From NCBI GenBank assembly GCA_023229945.1, contig JALNYH010000002.1, positions 1-64,000 of the forward strand: a stretch of 64,000 bases of DNA, in the 5' to 3' direction. The notes below the pieces were generated by a model that was not told the origin of the DNA, ran no database searches, and saw only the letters and a list, made by a program, of their open reading frames with translations. Below, piece after piece: positions 42,354 to 51,176 of this stretch. Position 1 is the stretch's first letter. Every line of letters begins with the position of its first letter. Source of the DNA: Arcobacteraceae bacterium. Lineage in GTDB: Bacteria > Campylobacterota > Campylobacteria > Campylobacterales > Arcobacteraceae. The translations under genes were made by a program, and so were the position numbers.

Positions 42354-42751
42354 TTGATATCTCCCGTACTAATTCCTTCAAAAAAATAGCTAATCACAAA
42401 CTCTTTTTCTTTTTGAGTTTCAAGTGCTATAGTTTTGATTATATTTTGTGAGTCATCTAAGATTTGTACGCTATTGTTTGTCACTTTTAAGTGAGTTTTA
42501 CCCCAGTTCTTATCTATAGTTTCTACCATTTTGAAGACTTCTTCATTTGATGGTTTGAGCTTTTCATCACCATTTTTAAACACTATACTAAAGCCACCTA
42601 CCCTTTTTTCTAATGTATAAGGCATTTCTTGCTGAATTAGAGAATATATCCTTTCTTCTTTGGGTGAAGGTAATGCACTTTTCAAAGCAAAAAAGCCAAA
42701 ACCAAAAAATACAACTATCAATATCACAAAAACTAAATTATTTGGTTTCAT
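42350..42751 (-). CDS. 133-aa membrane-anchored protein in the haem d1 operon
   Basis: A 133-residue protein with one N-terminal membrane helix (about 5-23) and a mixed alpha/beta domain after it, probably periplasmic. No Cys or haem motif is present. Overlaps of four bases on both sides (with the Met8-like gene and nirDL-like gene) show tight operon coupling. The sequence, for example RVGGFSIVFKNGDEKLKPSN, is not one I recognise. It is a candidate novel factor in haem d1 formation or transport. Confidence 0.82.
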   Translation of the reverse strand: MKPNNLVFVILIVVFFGFGFFALKSALPSPKEERIYSLIQQEMPYTLEKRVGGFSIVFKNGDEKLKPSNEEVFKMVETIDKNWGKTHLKVTNNSVQILDDSQNIIKTIALETQKEKEFVISYFFEGISTGDIK

Positions 42752-43314
42752 TTTTTGACCTTTTCAAAATATTTAAGTGCTTCATTACTCAAAAACTCCA
42801 TTCTTTCTTTCCCTTTTGGCAAACCATTTCTTAGACTATCCATATAATCCAAAAAATCACTTATATCTTCTGGTAGTGCAGTTTGAAGATATTTTTTTAG
42901 ATGTTTTGCAACTGCTGGTGATTTGCCACTTGTGGAAATAGAAACAATCAAATCCCCTTTTTTGATATATGCTGGAAAAATAAAATTACAAAAATCAACA
43001 CTATCTACACTATTGCATAGCTTATTACTCCTAGTACACTCATCAAAAATCTCTTTTTGCAAATCCAAATCATCAACAGCCACTACAATAATATCAAAAT
43101 CATTGATATCACCGTCACAATAGCTTCTTTGCTCAAACTCAATATCAAACTTATCAATAAAATCTTTTGTATCTTCACAAATTCTTGGTGAAATAATCTT
43201 AATATCCAAAGTAAAATCTTTTATTTTATCAAGTTTTTCATACGCAATATGTCCGCCACCCACTACCAAAACTTTGATTTTATCCATTTTTAGATATATA
43301 GGGAAATAGCTCAT
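42748..43314 (-). CDS. precorrin-2 dehydrogenase / sirohydrochlorin ferrochelatase (Met8/CysG-N-like)
   Basis: A 188-residue protein with an N-terminal NAD-binding fold (VLVVGGGHIAYEKLDKI near residue 16) and the dimerisation part VSISTSGKSPAVAKHLKKYL near residue 126, as in Met8p and the CysG N-terminal module. It converts precorrin-2 to sirohydrochlorin and inserts iron to give sirohaem, the precursor of haem d1. Start and stop overlap its neighbours by four bases each. Confidence 0.92.
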   Translation of the reverse strand: MSYFPIYLKMDKIKVLVVGGGHIAYEKLDKIKDFTLDIKIISPRICEDTKDFIDKFDIEFEQRSYCDGDINDFDIIVVAVDDLDLQKEIFDECTRSNKLCNSVDSVDFCNFIFPAYIKKGDLIVSISTSGKSPAVAKHLKKYLQTALPEDISDFLDYMDSLRNGLPKGKERMEFLSNEALKYFEKVKK

Positions 43315-44051
43315 TTTGTTCCTTCAAACCATTGTAGCTGTTCTCTCAAATTCACAACTTCTCCAACCACAAACATCACAGGCGATTCCAACCCTCCAAC
43401 TTTGCCATAAATATCTTCCAAAGTTCCAGTAATGCACTTTTGATCTTTTGTAGTACCCTTGCTTATCACTGCTATTGGTGTGGCTGGGTCTTTACCAACT
43501 TTGATAAGGTTTGAACAGATTTGTTTTAGCTTATGAAAACCCATCAAAAATATCAATGTATTTTCATTTTTCATACACTCCCAGTCAATCTGAGATACTT
43601 TTTTGTGAGCTGATTCATGACCAGTTACTACCTTGAAAGAAACTGCCATATTTCTTTGAGTTACAGGAATACCAGCATATGCAGGAGCTGCTATAGATGA
43701 GCTGATTCCTGGTACTATCTCAAACTTTGCCCCTTTTTCATACAAATGCAAAGCCTCTTCCCCTCCCCTTCCAAAAACAAAAGGGTCACCCCCTTTTAGT
43801 CTTACTACACATTCATATTTTTGAGATAATTGGTATAAAATTTCATTTATTTCTTCTTGAGGGACTAGATGATTTCCATCTTCTTTGCCAACATTTACAA
43901 ACTCACACCCCTTAGAAGCCAAATCCAAAATCGCTGGGTTTGCAAGTCTGTCATATACTATTGCATCTGCACACTGTACCAATCTATAAGCTTTTATTGT
44001 CATCAATTCTATATCCCCAGGACCTGCTCCAGTTAAATATACTTTTCCCAT
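43311..44051 (-). CDS. nirE: NirE/CobA, uroporphyrinogen-III C-methyltransferase
   Basis: A 246-residue SAM-dependent methyltransferase making precorrin-2 from uroporphyrinogen III. The N-terminal motif VYLTGAGPGDIELMTIKAY and VVRLKGGDPFVFGRGGEEAL near residue 82 are diagnostic of the SUMT/NirE family. Its place inside the haem d1 operon, five bases after nirF, favours a dedicated NirE role over general sirohaem synthesis. Length is normal for a stand-alone enzyme. Confidence 0.95.
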   Translation of the reverse strand: MGKVYLTGAGPGDIELMTIKAYRLVQCADAIVYDRLANPAILDLASKGCEFVNVGKEDGNHLVPQEEINEILYQLSQKYECVVRLKGGDPFVFGRGGEEALHLYEKGAKFEIVPGISSSIAAPAYAGIPVTQRNMAVSFKVVTGHESAHKKVSQIDWECMKNENTLIFLMGFHKLKQICSNLIKVGKDPATPIAVISKGTTKDQKCITGTLEDIYGKVGGLESPVMFVVGEVVNLREQLQWFEGTK

Positions 44052-44055
44052 AATT

Positions 44056-45132
44056 TCAACTCCTATTATATAAAAATATACCAGATGGTTTTTTTATATT
44101 TTGTATTTCTTCTTTTATTGTCCAATTTGATGTATTTAGTACCATTACTTTATTTGTATCATTGACAGACACATATAAAATTGGCTCTTTTGAACTCCAC
44201 CTTACATGCAACACTTTCCCATCAAATTGATACTTTTTGATAACTTCTAAGGTTGAAGTATCTATGATTTCAATATATGGAAATTCTTTGCCACTGTATG
44301 TTACTGCTAGATATTTATTATCAGGGCTAAGTGATGTAAATACTGGCAAACCAACCGTATCAATATTTTTTACAAAATTGAACTTTTGGTCATAAACTAA
44401 TACTTTTTTATCACCAACGGCTGGAATATATATAAGCTCACTTCCCAAGCTCCAAAATCCAAAATGTGGAACTTTTAAAACTGGGAGATTGTTTTGGGCA
44501 GTAATAGATATTTTGCTAAATTGCATACTATCCAAATCAACTACACCAAAATAATCACTTTGAAAAAATCCTACAATATAGTTCTGATTCTCAACCATAG
44601 CATCAAAAGGCATTTCGCCTACATTGCTAAAACTATGATGAAATACAAAAAATGGCTCTTTTGATGGGTTTCTTCGTAGAACTGTCAATCTATCATTATC
44701 CATCTCAGCAAAAATCAAAAGATTTTTATATGTTCTTATCCCTACATTTCTAGAATTTGTACCTATTTTTTGTATAGGATTCAAATCTCTATCTAATATA
44801 TCTACACTTTTATCATCATAATTAGCCACAGCTACAAAATCATCTTCCACCACAAATCCGATAGCACTTTTGCTTGTTTTATATTCTGCTACTATTTCCA
44901 AAGTCTTTGGGTTTATTTTGATTACATAGCCATCTCGTGTGATAGCATATCCGTCGTTTTTATAAAATTTCACAATACCATGATTCATATCACGCATATT
45001 TTCTATTCGACCTACTAGCTTTTGATTATCAATAACTGCTAAAGAGGAGCTTTCCCTCTCTACAACAAATACTCTCTCATCAGCAACCAAACTTGCAAAT
45101 GCACATAAAATCAAAAAGAATAATCTATTCAC
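44056..45132 (-). CDS. nirF: NirF, haem d1 biosynthesis protein
   Basis: A 358-residue protein with a signal peptide (residues 1-18) and a d1-type beta-propeller of seven to eight blades, for example YAITRDGYVIKINPKT near residue 60. NirF acts in the periplasm late in haem d1 assembly (removal of a propionate-linked group on the porphyrin has been proposed). It overlaps nirJ by four bases. No haem c motif is present, which separates it from NirN and NirS. Confidence 0.9.
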   Translation of the reverse strand: MNRLFFLILCAFASLVADERVFVVERESSSLAVIDNQKLVGRIENMRDMNHGIVKFYKNDGYAITRDGYVIKINPKTLEIVAEYKTSKSAIGFVVEDDFVAVANYDDKSVDILDRDLNPIQKIGTNSRNVGIRTYKNLLIFAEMDNDRLTVLRRNPSKEPFFVFHHSFSNVGEMPFDAMVENQNYIVGFFQSDYFGVVDLDSMQFSKISITAQNNLPVLKVPHFGFWSLGSELIYIPAVGDKKVLVYDQKFNFVKNIDTVGLPVFTSLSPDNKYLAVTYSGKEFPYIEIIDTSTLEVIKKYQFDGKVLHVRWSSKEPILYVSVNDTNKVMVLNTSNWTIKEEIQNIKKPSGIFLYNRS

Positions 45133-46244
45133 GCTATCTCCTTTTCACTCAAATAACAACTAGGGTCTTCACCCCACAAATCACCACTTACGGCAAATGC
45201 CCTACTTCTACTACCACCATTACAAATAAACATATATTTGCAATCAGTACATTTACCTGAAATTTGTCGCTCACTTCTTAGCCTATCTAGAAGTAAACTT
45301 TTTTTATCATTCCAAATATCACTAAAACTTTGTTCTTGAATATTACCAAGTCTAAAAGGGAAAAACGGGTCAGGCTTGACATATCCAAAACTATCAATAT
45401 TTACAAGTTTTCTACCAGCACTGTTCCCTCCCCAAGCGCTAAGTCGTGAGACTAATTTAGATACAAGATGAGGATATCTTTTCTTAACCATTTTTAAAAA
45501 CATTATCGCATCACACTCCATATTTCCTGTAACTATCTCTATATCTTTGCCATTTTCTTGATATTCAAATGTTTTATTCAATATATATTCAACAGATTTC
45601 ATTCTCTCTTCTTTAGACAAATCCATCTCAAGATTTTCTAATCCTCTACCACTATATACAAAATGTGAGATATAAATCTTACTAAAATTCTCTTTTTCAC
45701 TGAGTGCAAAAATATGTTCTAGACTATCAATAGTAGTTTTGGTGATAGTAAATCTAATACCAACTTTTCCACCTTTTGATTGAACTAGTTTCATAGCATC
45801 TATTGATTTGCGGTATGAGCCTTTTAGCCCTCTAAAATAATCATGTGTTATCTCATCACCATCTATACTAATGCCTATATAATCAAATGTATCAACTATT
45901 CTTTGAGCATTGGAGTGATTGATGTATAAACCATTAGTAGATAAATAGGTGATAATTCCTTTGTCTTTGGCATATTGTGCTATTTCAAAAATATCTTTTC
46001 TTACCAATGGCTCTCCACCAGAAAAAATGATAAACTTAATCTTATTTTCAATAAATTCATCAATAGTTGATTTGATTATTTCAATATCAAGTGTGTCATT
46101 TGAATCAATATCGGCTTTTGAATAACAATGCAAACATGAAAGATTACATCTATTTGTAAAATTCCAAATCACAATACTCCCATCAAGTACCCTTGAAGGT
46201 GTATCATTTATGATAGTTTTTAATAAATTTGATGCTCTAAACAT
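45129..46244 (-). CDS. nirJ: NirJ, radical SAM enzyme of haem d1 synthesis
   Basis: A 371-residue radical SAM protein. The cluster motif CNLSCLHC is near residue 33; the SAM-binding GGEP-like FSGGEPLV is near residue 76. A C-terminal SPASM-like Cys set (CTDCKYMFIC with further Cys in DPSCYL) marks the second Fe-S site. It replaces two propionates of the didecarboxysirohaem by oxo groups. It starts one base inside the stop of the cytochrome c gene. Confidence 0.95.
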   Translation of the reverse strand: MFRASNLLKTIINDTPSRVLDGSIVIWNFTNRCNLSCLHCYSKADIDSNDTLDIEIIKSTIDEFIENKIKFIIFSGGEPLVRKDIFEIAQYAKDKGIITYLSTNGLYINHSNAQRIVDTFDYIGISIDGDEITHDYFRGLKGSYRKSIDAMKLVQSKGGKVGIRFTITKTTIDSLEHIFALSEKENFSKIYISHFVYSGRGLENLEMDLSKEERMKSVEYILNKTFEYQENGKDIEIVTGNMECDAIMFLKMVKKRYPHLVSKLVSRLSAWGGNSAGRKLVNIDSFGYVKPDPFFPFRLGNIQEQSFSDIWNDKKSLLLDRLRSERQISGKCTDCKYMFICNGGSRSRAFAVSGDLWGEDPSCYLSEKEIA

Positions 46245-46555
46245 TAGTTATTTCCTTTTGTTGGCTTAAAAGATAAAATATACTGAGAGATTGATAGATA
46301 TTCTTCTTGAGTTAAACTAAATGATGGCATTACACTTCTTCTGTAACTAAAAGATTTATATGATAATTTTGGATTAAATATATAAGAGATAATTTCACTT
46401 TCAGTTCTTTTTGAGGCGATTTCACTAAAAGATGGACCAAATGCCAAAGATGTTTGATGATGACAACCCCAGCAATATTTTTCAAAAACTTTTTTACCAT
46501 CTATTTGTCCAAAAAGTCCAGAAAATAAAACTAATATTAAAAAAAATATCTTCAT
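46244..46555 (-). CDS. nirC: NirC-like periplasmic monohaem cytochrome c
   Basis: A 103-residue precursor with a signal peptide (residues 1-16, ends LFGQ) and one haem motif CWGCH (about 29-33); the Met ligand candidate is in RRSVMPSFSLT. I start it at ATG 46555, which follows GGTGGGGG and begins a signal peptide; the frame to 46624 runs into the regulatory box. Its place as first gene of the haem d1 operon and its size fit NirC, the electron donor in NirS maturation or activity. A generic c-type cytochrome is the alternative. Confidence 0.82.
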   Translation of the reverse strand: MKIFFLILVLFSGLFGQIDGKKVFEKYCWGCHHQTSLAFGPSFSEIASKRTESEIISYIFNPKLSYKSFSYRRSVMPSFSLTQEEYLSISQYILSFKPTKGNN

Positions 46556-46582
46556 ATTATCCCCCACCTTTTGATTAAGCCA

Positions 46583-46624
46583 ATAGTAACATCTTTTAAA
46601 AAATTCTAAATTGATGTATATCAA
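46583..46624 (-). promoter_or_regulatory. Crp/Fnr-type promoter for the haem d1 operon
   Basis: The box TTGAT-GTAT-ATCAA (46611-46624) is followed on the minus strand after 22 bases by TACTAT (46588-46583). The cytochrome ATG lies 56 bases from the box. Confidence 0.75.
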
Positions 46625-46652
46625 GTTGAAAATAGTTATTTTAAAGTATTAT
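46611..46652 (+). promoter_or_regulatory. Crp/Fnr-type promoter for the GT3-like gene
   Basis: The same box read on the plus strand is followed after 22 bases by TATTAT (46647-46652). The ATG lies 53 bases from the box. One near-symmetric box thus serves two divergent promoters. Confidence 0.75.
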
Positions 46653-46676
46653 TTTATTTAACATAAAAGGGATAAA

Positions 46677-47570
46677 ATGAGTTTTACACAATATATAAAA
46701 GCTGTTGGAACCGGTCCAAAACACAATCATGATTTAACCCAAGAACAAATCACTGATGCCCTTTCTTTGATTTTTGATTCCAAAGTTTCAAAAGAAGAAA
46801 TTGGAGCTTTTTTGCTAGGATGGAGAGTAAAGGGAGAAAGCATAGATGAGTTTATTGGGGCATTAAATGCTTTTGATAAATATATACAAAAAGTAGATTT
46901 ACCAAACTCCATAGAACTTGGCTATCCCTATGATGGGAAAGCTGATAATCCGTATCTTTTCCCTATTATTGCCAAATATTTAAAACCATTTGATATCAAC
47001 TTGGCATTATGTTTTGATAGTCTAAGCCATGCAAAAAAAGGTATTACTCTAAAGCAAATTTGTGACAATATAATCCTATCATCCAATATTAAAATCTACG
47101 ATAGAAAAACGATATTCCCCCAATTGTCTAGTTTAAATCAATTAAGAGAAAATCTATCCATAAGAACATCACTTAATGCTTTGGAAAAATTAACAGGTTT
47201 TGCTCAAAGTAAAGTTGGGATTTTGGGTGTTTTTCATAAGCCTTATGTGGATAAATATTTACAATGTTATAAAAATCGATATGAAACTCTTGCTATTATC
47301 AAAGGAAATGAAGGTAGTTTTGAGATATTTAGTAAGGTAAAAGTATGGATTTATAAAAATAATACCTTAGAAGAACTTATAATTGACCCAAAAGATTTTG
47401 ATATAAATTACATTAAATCTTGGGATAGAATTAGTGATACAGAATCTTTCCAAATGACTCAAAACCCATCACTAGAGTTGGAGAAACTCGCTAAATTAAA
47501 TGCTGCTTTATTCTTATACATTTATACAGACTTATTTGATTCAATAAGTAATGCTTATAATAATTTATAA
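46677..47570 (+). CDS. GT3-fold protein, TrpD2/YbiB-like
   Basis: A 297-residue protein related to anthranilate phosphoribosyltransferase (TrpD). The N-terminal helical domain (residues 1-70, DLTQEQITDALSLIFDSKVS) and the PKHNHDLT start are of the YbiB/TrpD2 group, but the PRPP motifs of true TrpD (GTGGD and NxS) are not seen. YbiB proteins bind nucleic acid and are not tryptophan enzymes. No trp gene is near. It is divergent from the haem d1 operon on one shared Crp/Fnr-type box, so I infer a role linked to denitrification or nitrosative stress. Confidence 0.8.
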   Translation: MSFTQYIKAVGTGPKHNHDLTQEQITDALSLIFDSKVSKEEIGAFLLGWRVKGESIDEFIGALNAFDKYIQKVDLPNSIELGYPYDGKADNPYLFPIIAKYLKPFDINLALCFDSLSHAKKGITLKQICDNIILSSNIKIYDRKTIFPQLSSLNQLRENLSIRTSLNALEKLTGFAQSKVGILGVFHKPYVDKYLQCYKNRYETLAIIKGNEGSFEIFSKVKVWIYKNNTLEELIIDPKDFDINYIKSWDRISDTESFQMTQNPSLELEKLAKLNAALFLYIYTDLFDSISNAYNNL

Positions 47571-47608
47571 GTATTACTAAATTTCAATATTACATTAAGT
47601 TGTAATTT

Positions 47609-47650
47609 ATGACTTAAGTCAAATTCTCTTCGTTAATTTTTTGTTAAACT
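47609..47650 (+). promoter_or_regulatory. Crp/Fnr-type box plus -10 for nosZ
   Basis: ATGAC-TTAA-GTCAA (47609-47622; first base differs from the consensus) is followed after 22 bases by TAAACT (47645-47650). The ATG begins 59 bases after the box. The sequence is almost the same as the promoter at 28760-28801. Confidence 0.8.
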
Positions 47651-47680
47651 TCGCTTACATTTCAAAATTAGGAGAGAGAC

Positions 47681-50275
47681 ATGAAGTGGAATTTAAAGAA
47701 AATATCGGTTATCAGTGCGATGCTTCTATTTTCTGCACAATCTGTATTGGGCTCAACAGCTTTACAGAAAGTAATGAAAGATAGAGGATTATCAGAAAGA
47801 GATGTTCTTGCTGCTGCAAAAACTTTCGTTCCAACTGGTATGAAAGATGAATACTATGTATTTAGTTCAGGTGGTCAATCAGGACAAGTAATTGTTTATG
47901 GTGTCCCATCTATGAGAATCCTTAAATATATTGGTGTATTTACACCTGAGCCTTGGCAAGGATATGGTTTTGATGAAGAATCAAAAAAAGTTCTTGAAAG
48001 TGGCTATATTAGAGGTCAAGAGATTAAATGGGGAGATACACACCATCCAAACTTTAGTGAAAAAAATGGTGAGTATGCAGGTGATTATTTATTTATCAAC
48101 GACAAAGCAAATCCTAGAGTTGCTGTCATTAACTTACACGATTTTGAAACTACACAAATAGTTGTAAATCCTGTTTTAAGAAGTACTCATGGTGGTAGCT
48201 TTGTTACTCCAAATACTGAATATATAATTGATGCATCTCAATATGCAGCTCCTTATGAAAATGATTGGGTTCCTATTGAAATGTATGAAGAAAAATATCG
48301 TGGTGGGGTTACTCTTTGGAAATTTGACTATGAAAAAGGTAAAATCAATGAAAAAGCATCTTTTACATTAGAACTTCCTCCATATATGCAAGATTTAAGT
48401 GATGCTGGTAAAGGTGTATCTATGGGATGGGGCTTTACAAATAGCTTTAACTCAGAAATGTACACTGGTGGTATCGAAAAAGGATTACCTCCTTTTGAAG
48501 CTGGTATGAGTAGAAATGATACTGACTATATGCATGTATATAACTGGCAAATTTTGGAAAAACTTGCAAAAGATTCAAAAAACTATAAAGTTATCAATGG
48601 ACATAAAGTTGTAACTATTGAAGCAGCGGTAAAAGCTGGGGCATTATTTTTGATTCCTGAAGCAAAATCACCTCATGGTGCTGATGTTACACCTGATGGA
48701 AGATATATTATTGTTGGTGGAAAGCTTGATACTCATGCTTCAGTTTATGATTTCCAAAAAATCAAAAAACAAATCGACAACAAAGAGTTTATTGGAAAAG
48801 ACCCTTATGGTATTCCTATCTTAGATATGAAAAAATCACTACATGGTCAACTTGAACTTGGACTTGGGCCATTGCATCATACTTTTGATGAAAAAACAGG
48901 GATTATTTATACATCATTATATGTTGATTCACAAATCGTTAAATGGGATTATCAAAACCTAAAATTACTTGATAGAGTAAATGTACACTATAACATTGGA
49001 CACTTAGATTCAATGGAAGGTAAATCTGCTAAACCAAAAGGTAAATATGCTATTGCACTAAATAAACTATCAATTGATAGATTCTTACCAGTTGGTCCAC
49101 TTCATCCACAAAATCATCAGTTGATTGATATTGCTGGTGATAAAATGGAGCTAATTTATGATATGCCTATAGGTCTTGGTGAGCCACATGATGTTATTTC
49201 TATTCATGCGAGCAAAATCAAACCAGCTGTTAGATATAAAATCGGAACAAACAGTAGAACAGGTGAAGTTCACGAAGGTGCAACACTAGCAGGGCAAGAA
49301 AGAATTGAAAGAGATGGAAACAAAGTCAAAGTTTATATGACAGCTATTAGAAGTCACTTAAACCCAGAACATATTGAAGTCAAAAAAGGTGATGAAGTTA
49401 CAATTTATGTGACAAACCTTGAGCGTGCTGTGGATGAAACTCATGCATTTGGGGTATCTGGATTAAATGTACATGCTTCAGTAGAACCTGGTAAAACATC
49501 TTCTGTAACATTTACAGCTGATCAAGAAGGGGTTTTCCCATACTATTGTACAGAGTTTTGTTCTGCACTTCACCTAGAGATGATGGGTTATTTGTATGTT
49601 AAAGATGGAGACAAAAAATATCCAGATTTCAAAGCTGCAAAAGTAGCGAAAATGAGCCCAGCTGAACTAGAAAAAGAATACAAAAAAGTTGTTGCAACAA
49701 ACAAAGCGACAGATGATGTAATCCAAAGTGTTGTGAAATTCCTTAAAGAAAAAGGATTTGATAAACACGCTGATGTTGCTGCTCTTGTAACTGATGCACT
49801 TGATCAATATGGAAAAATTCCAGAAGAAAAAGCAAAAGCGGACAAAGCATATAAAGCAGGTGATTTGAACACTGCTATTCTTTGGGAAAACCAAATATGG
49901 CAATATATGGTAAAAACTGCTGATGTTGGTTTGAGAGCTAAAAATATGCTTTCTCGTAAACTTGCTACTCCTATGAGTGAAAAAGCAAGACTTGGAGAAG
50001 AAGCTTATTTAAGAGGCGGTTGTAATGGTTGCCATGTGGTTGGTAAAGTAAGTTCTGGTCCAGATATTACAGGGGCTCTTATGAGACATGAAAATGCTGA
50101 AGAGTTTTTACATAACTTTATATTAAACCCAGAAAAATACTATACCCATCCATATATCGATGCAATGATTAAAGCATTCAACTTAAGAATGCCAAATCAA
50201 AATATGAAATCTGAAGAGGTTAAAAATATTATCGAATATATGAAATGGATTGATGAAAACGCTGGTCTTCATTAA
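47681..50275 (+). CDS. nosZ: NosZ, clade II nitrous oxide reductase with C-terminal haem
   Basis: An 864-residue periplasmic copper enzyme reducing N2O to N2. It has a Sec signal peptide (residues 1-24), not the Tat signal of clade I. The beta-propeller with the CuZ histidines spans about 60-540; the cupredoxin CuA site is near 605-640 with FPYYCTEFCSALHLEM. A fused cytochrome c domain at the C-terminus has CNGCH near residues 781-785. This c-NosZ architecture is that of Wolinella-type enzymes. It has its own Crp/Fnr-type promoter, and a hairpin follows the gene, so it is partly separate from nosB onward. Confidence 0.97.
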   Translation: MKWNLKKISVISAMLLFSAQSVLGSTALQKVMKDRGLSERDVLAAAKTFVPTGMKDEYYVFSSGGQSGQVIVYGVPSMRILKYIGVFTPEPWQGYGFDEESKKVLESGYIRGQEIKWGDTHHPNFSEKNGEYAGDYLFINDKANPRVAVINLHDFETTQIVVNPVLRSTHGGSFVTPNTEYIIDASQYAAPYENDWVPIEMYEEKYRGGVTLWKFDYEKGKINEKASFTLELPPYMQDLSDAGKGVSMGWGFTNSFNSEMYTGGIEKGLPPFEAGMSRNDTDYMHVYNWQILEKLAKDSKNYKVINGHKVVTIEAAVKAGALFLIPEAKSPHGADVTPDGRYIIVGGKLDTHASVYDFQKIKKQIDNKEFIGKDPYGIPILDMKKSLHGQLELGLGPLHHTFDEKTGIIYTSLYVDSQIVKWDYQNLKLLDRVNVHYNIGHLDSMEGKSAKPKGKYAIALNKLSIDRFLPVGPLHPQNHQLIDIAGDKMELIYDMPIGLGEPHDVISIHASKIKPAVRYKIGTNSRTGEVHEGATLAGQERIERDGNKVKVYMTAIRSHLNPEHIEVKKGDEVTIYVTNLERAVDETHAFGVSGLNVHASVEPGKTSSVTFTADQEGVFPYYCTEFCSALHLEMMGYLYVKDGDKKYPDFKAAKVAKMSPAELEKEYKKVVATNKATDDVIQSVVKFLKEKGFDKHADVAALVTDALDQYGKIPEEKAKADKAYKAGDLNTAILWENQIWQYMVKTADVGLRAKNMLSRKLATPMSEKARLGEEAYLRGGCNGCHVVGKVSSGPDITGALMRHENAEEFLHNFILNPEKYYTHPYIDAMIKAFNLRMPNQNMKSEEVKNIIEYMKWIDENAGLH

Positions 50276-50283
50276 TGGATTAA

Positions 50284-50309
50284 TTTAGTAGGGATTTTTC
50301 CCTGCTAAA
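50284..50309 (+). terminator. hairpin after nosZ
   Basis: TTTAGTAGGG and CCCTGCTAAA form a 10-bp stem with one G-T wobble and loop ATTTTT, nine bases after the nosZ stop. The tract after it (TTATCAC) is only weakly T-rich, so partial termination or mRNA 3' protection is likely. Confidence 0.6.
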
Positions 50310-50331
50310 TTATCACTTACCCTAGTAATCA

Positions 50332-50373
50332 TTGATTTAAGTCAATGTTATTAATTACAAAACACACTACAAT
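50332..50373 (+). promoter_or_regulatory. Crp/Fnr-type box plus -10 for nosB
   Basis: TTGAT-TTAA-GTCAA (50332-50345) is followed after 22 bases by TACAAT (50368-50373). The ATG begins 60 bases after the box. Confidence 0.8.
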
Positions 50374-50404
50374 TAATTAGTTTTTTATCGTTAGGAGATT
50401 TATA

Positions 50405-51172
50405 ATGAAAAAATATCAAATATTTACAGTACTTGCTTTATTGTTGCTTACTTTTGGTTTTACAATACCTATTATTGGCTTTCATGGGGTTATTGATAAA
50501 ATCAAAAATCATCAAACAGATGAAATCCCAGCTCATTCATATGCTATTTGGGATTTTTATAATAAATTCCAATATCAAAGCCCATATATACCTCAAGGAG
50601 CTGATGGTTCTTTAGAAAAAATGATAGAAACAAAAGCAGAGATTGGATCTGCTAGTGTTCCTGTATGGAGAGTTTCACTAGAAGCACCAAATTATCCAAA
50701 AGAAGCATTCCCAGATGGAATACCTGTATATTTTCACTTTGATGGATATAGTGGAGATGTAGAAGAAATGAATACAATTAACCATTATATTGGTATGTAT
50801 CCTATGGAGTACGGCGGACAATTTGAAAGAGTTTTAGTTCCATACTTTTTCTTAGCACTTACACTTATGATGATTGGTTATTTATATTGGGAAAGCAAAC
50901 ATTCATGGCTATTGATGGCTATACCTATAGCTTTACCTATTGGATTTTTGATTGATTATGCTGGATGGCTTTATTGGTACGGGCATAATATGCAAGATTG
51001 GGGTGCATTTACTATAAAACCCTTTATGCCAACAGTATTTGGACAAGGTAAAGTAGCACAATTTACTACACACTCTTATCCTACTATTGGTTATTATATC
51101 ATACTAATAGCGAGTGTTTTGAGTATTTTGGCAGTATTTTCAAAACTAAAAGACCAAAAAGTTCAAGATTAA
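50405..51172 (+). CDS. nosB: NosB, membrane protein of clade II nos clusters
   Basis: A 255-residue membrane protein. One N-terminal helix (about 5-27) is followed by a periplasmic domain (about 30-145, with FHFDGYSGDVEEM) and three to four further helices (about 150-245) with conserved-looking aromatic and His residues (YAGWLYWYGHNM). NosB accompanies nosZ in clade II clusters; its role in electron supply or assembly is not settled. It is first in a run of overlapping or closely packed nos genes and has its own Crp/Fnr-type promoter. Confidence 0.85.
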   Translation: MKKYQIFTVLALLLLTFGFTIPIIGFHGVIDKIKNHQTDEIPAHSYAIWDFYNKFQYQSPYIPQGADGSLEKMIETKAEIGSASVPVWRVSLEAPNYPKEAFPDGIPVYFHFDGYSGDVEEMNTINHYIGMYPMEYGGQFERVLVPYFFLALTLMMIGYLYWESKHSWLLMAIPIALPIGFLIDYAGWLYWYGHNMQDWGAFTIKPFMPTVFGQGKVAQFTTHSYPTIGYYIILIASVLSILAVFSKLKDQKVQD

Positions 51173-51176
51173 TATA

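Noticed and set aside
46677..47570. Annotation as true anthranilate phosphoribosyltransferase (trpD).
   Set aside because: The GTGGD-type PRPP motifs are not visible and there are no tryptophan genes around it; a YbiB/TrpD2-like assignment fits better.
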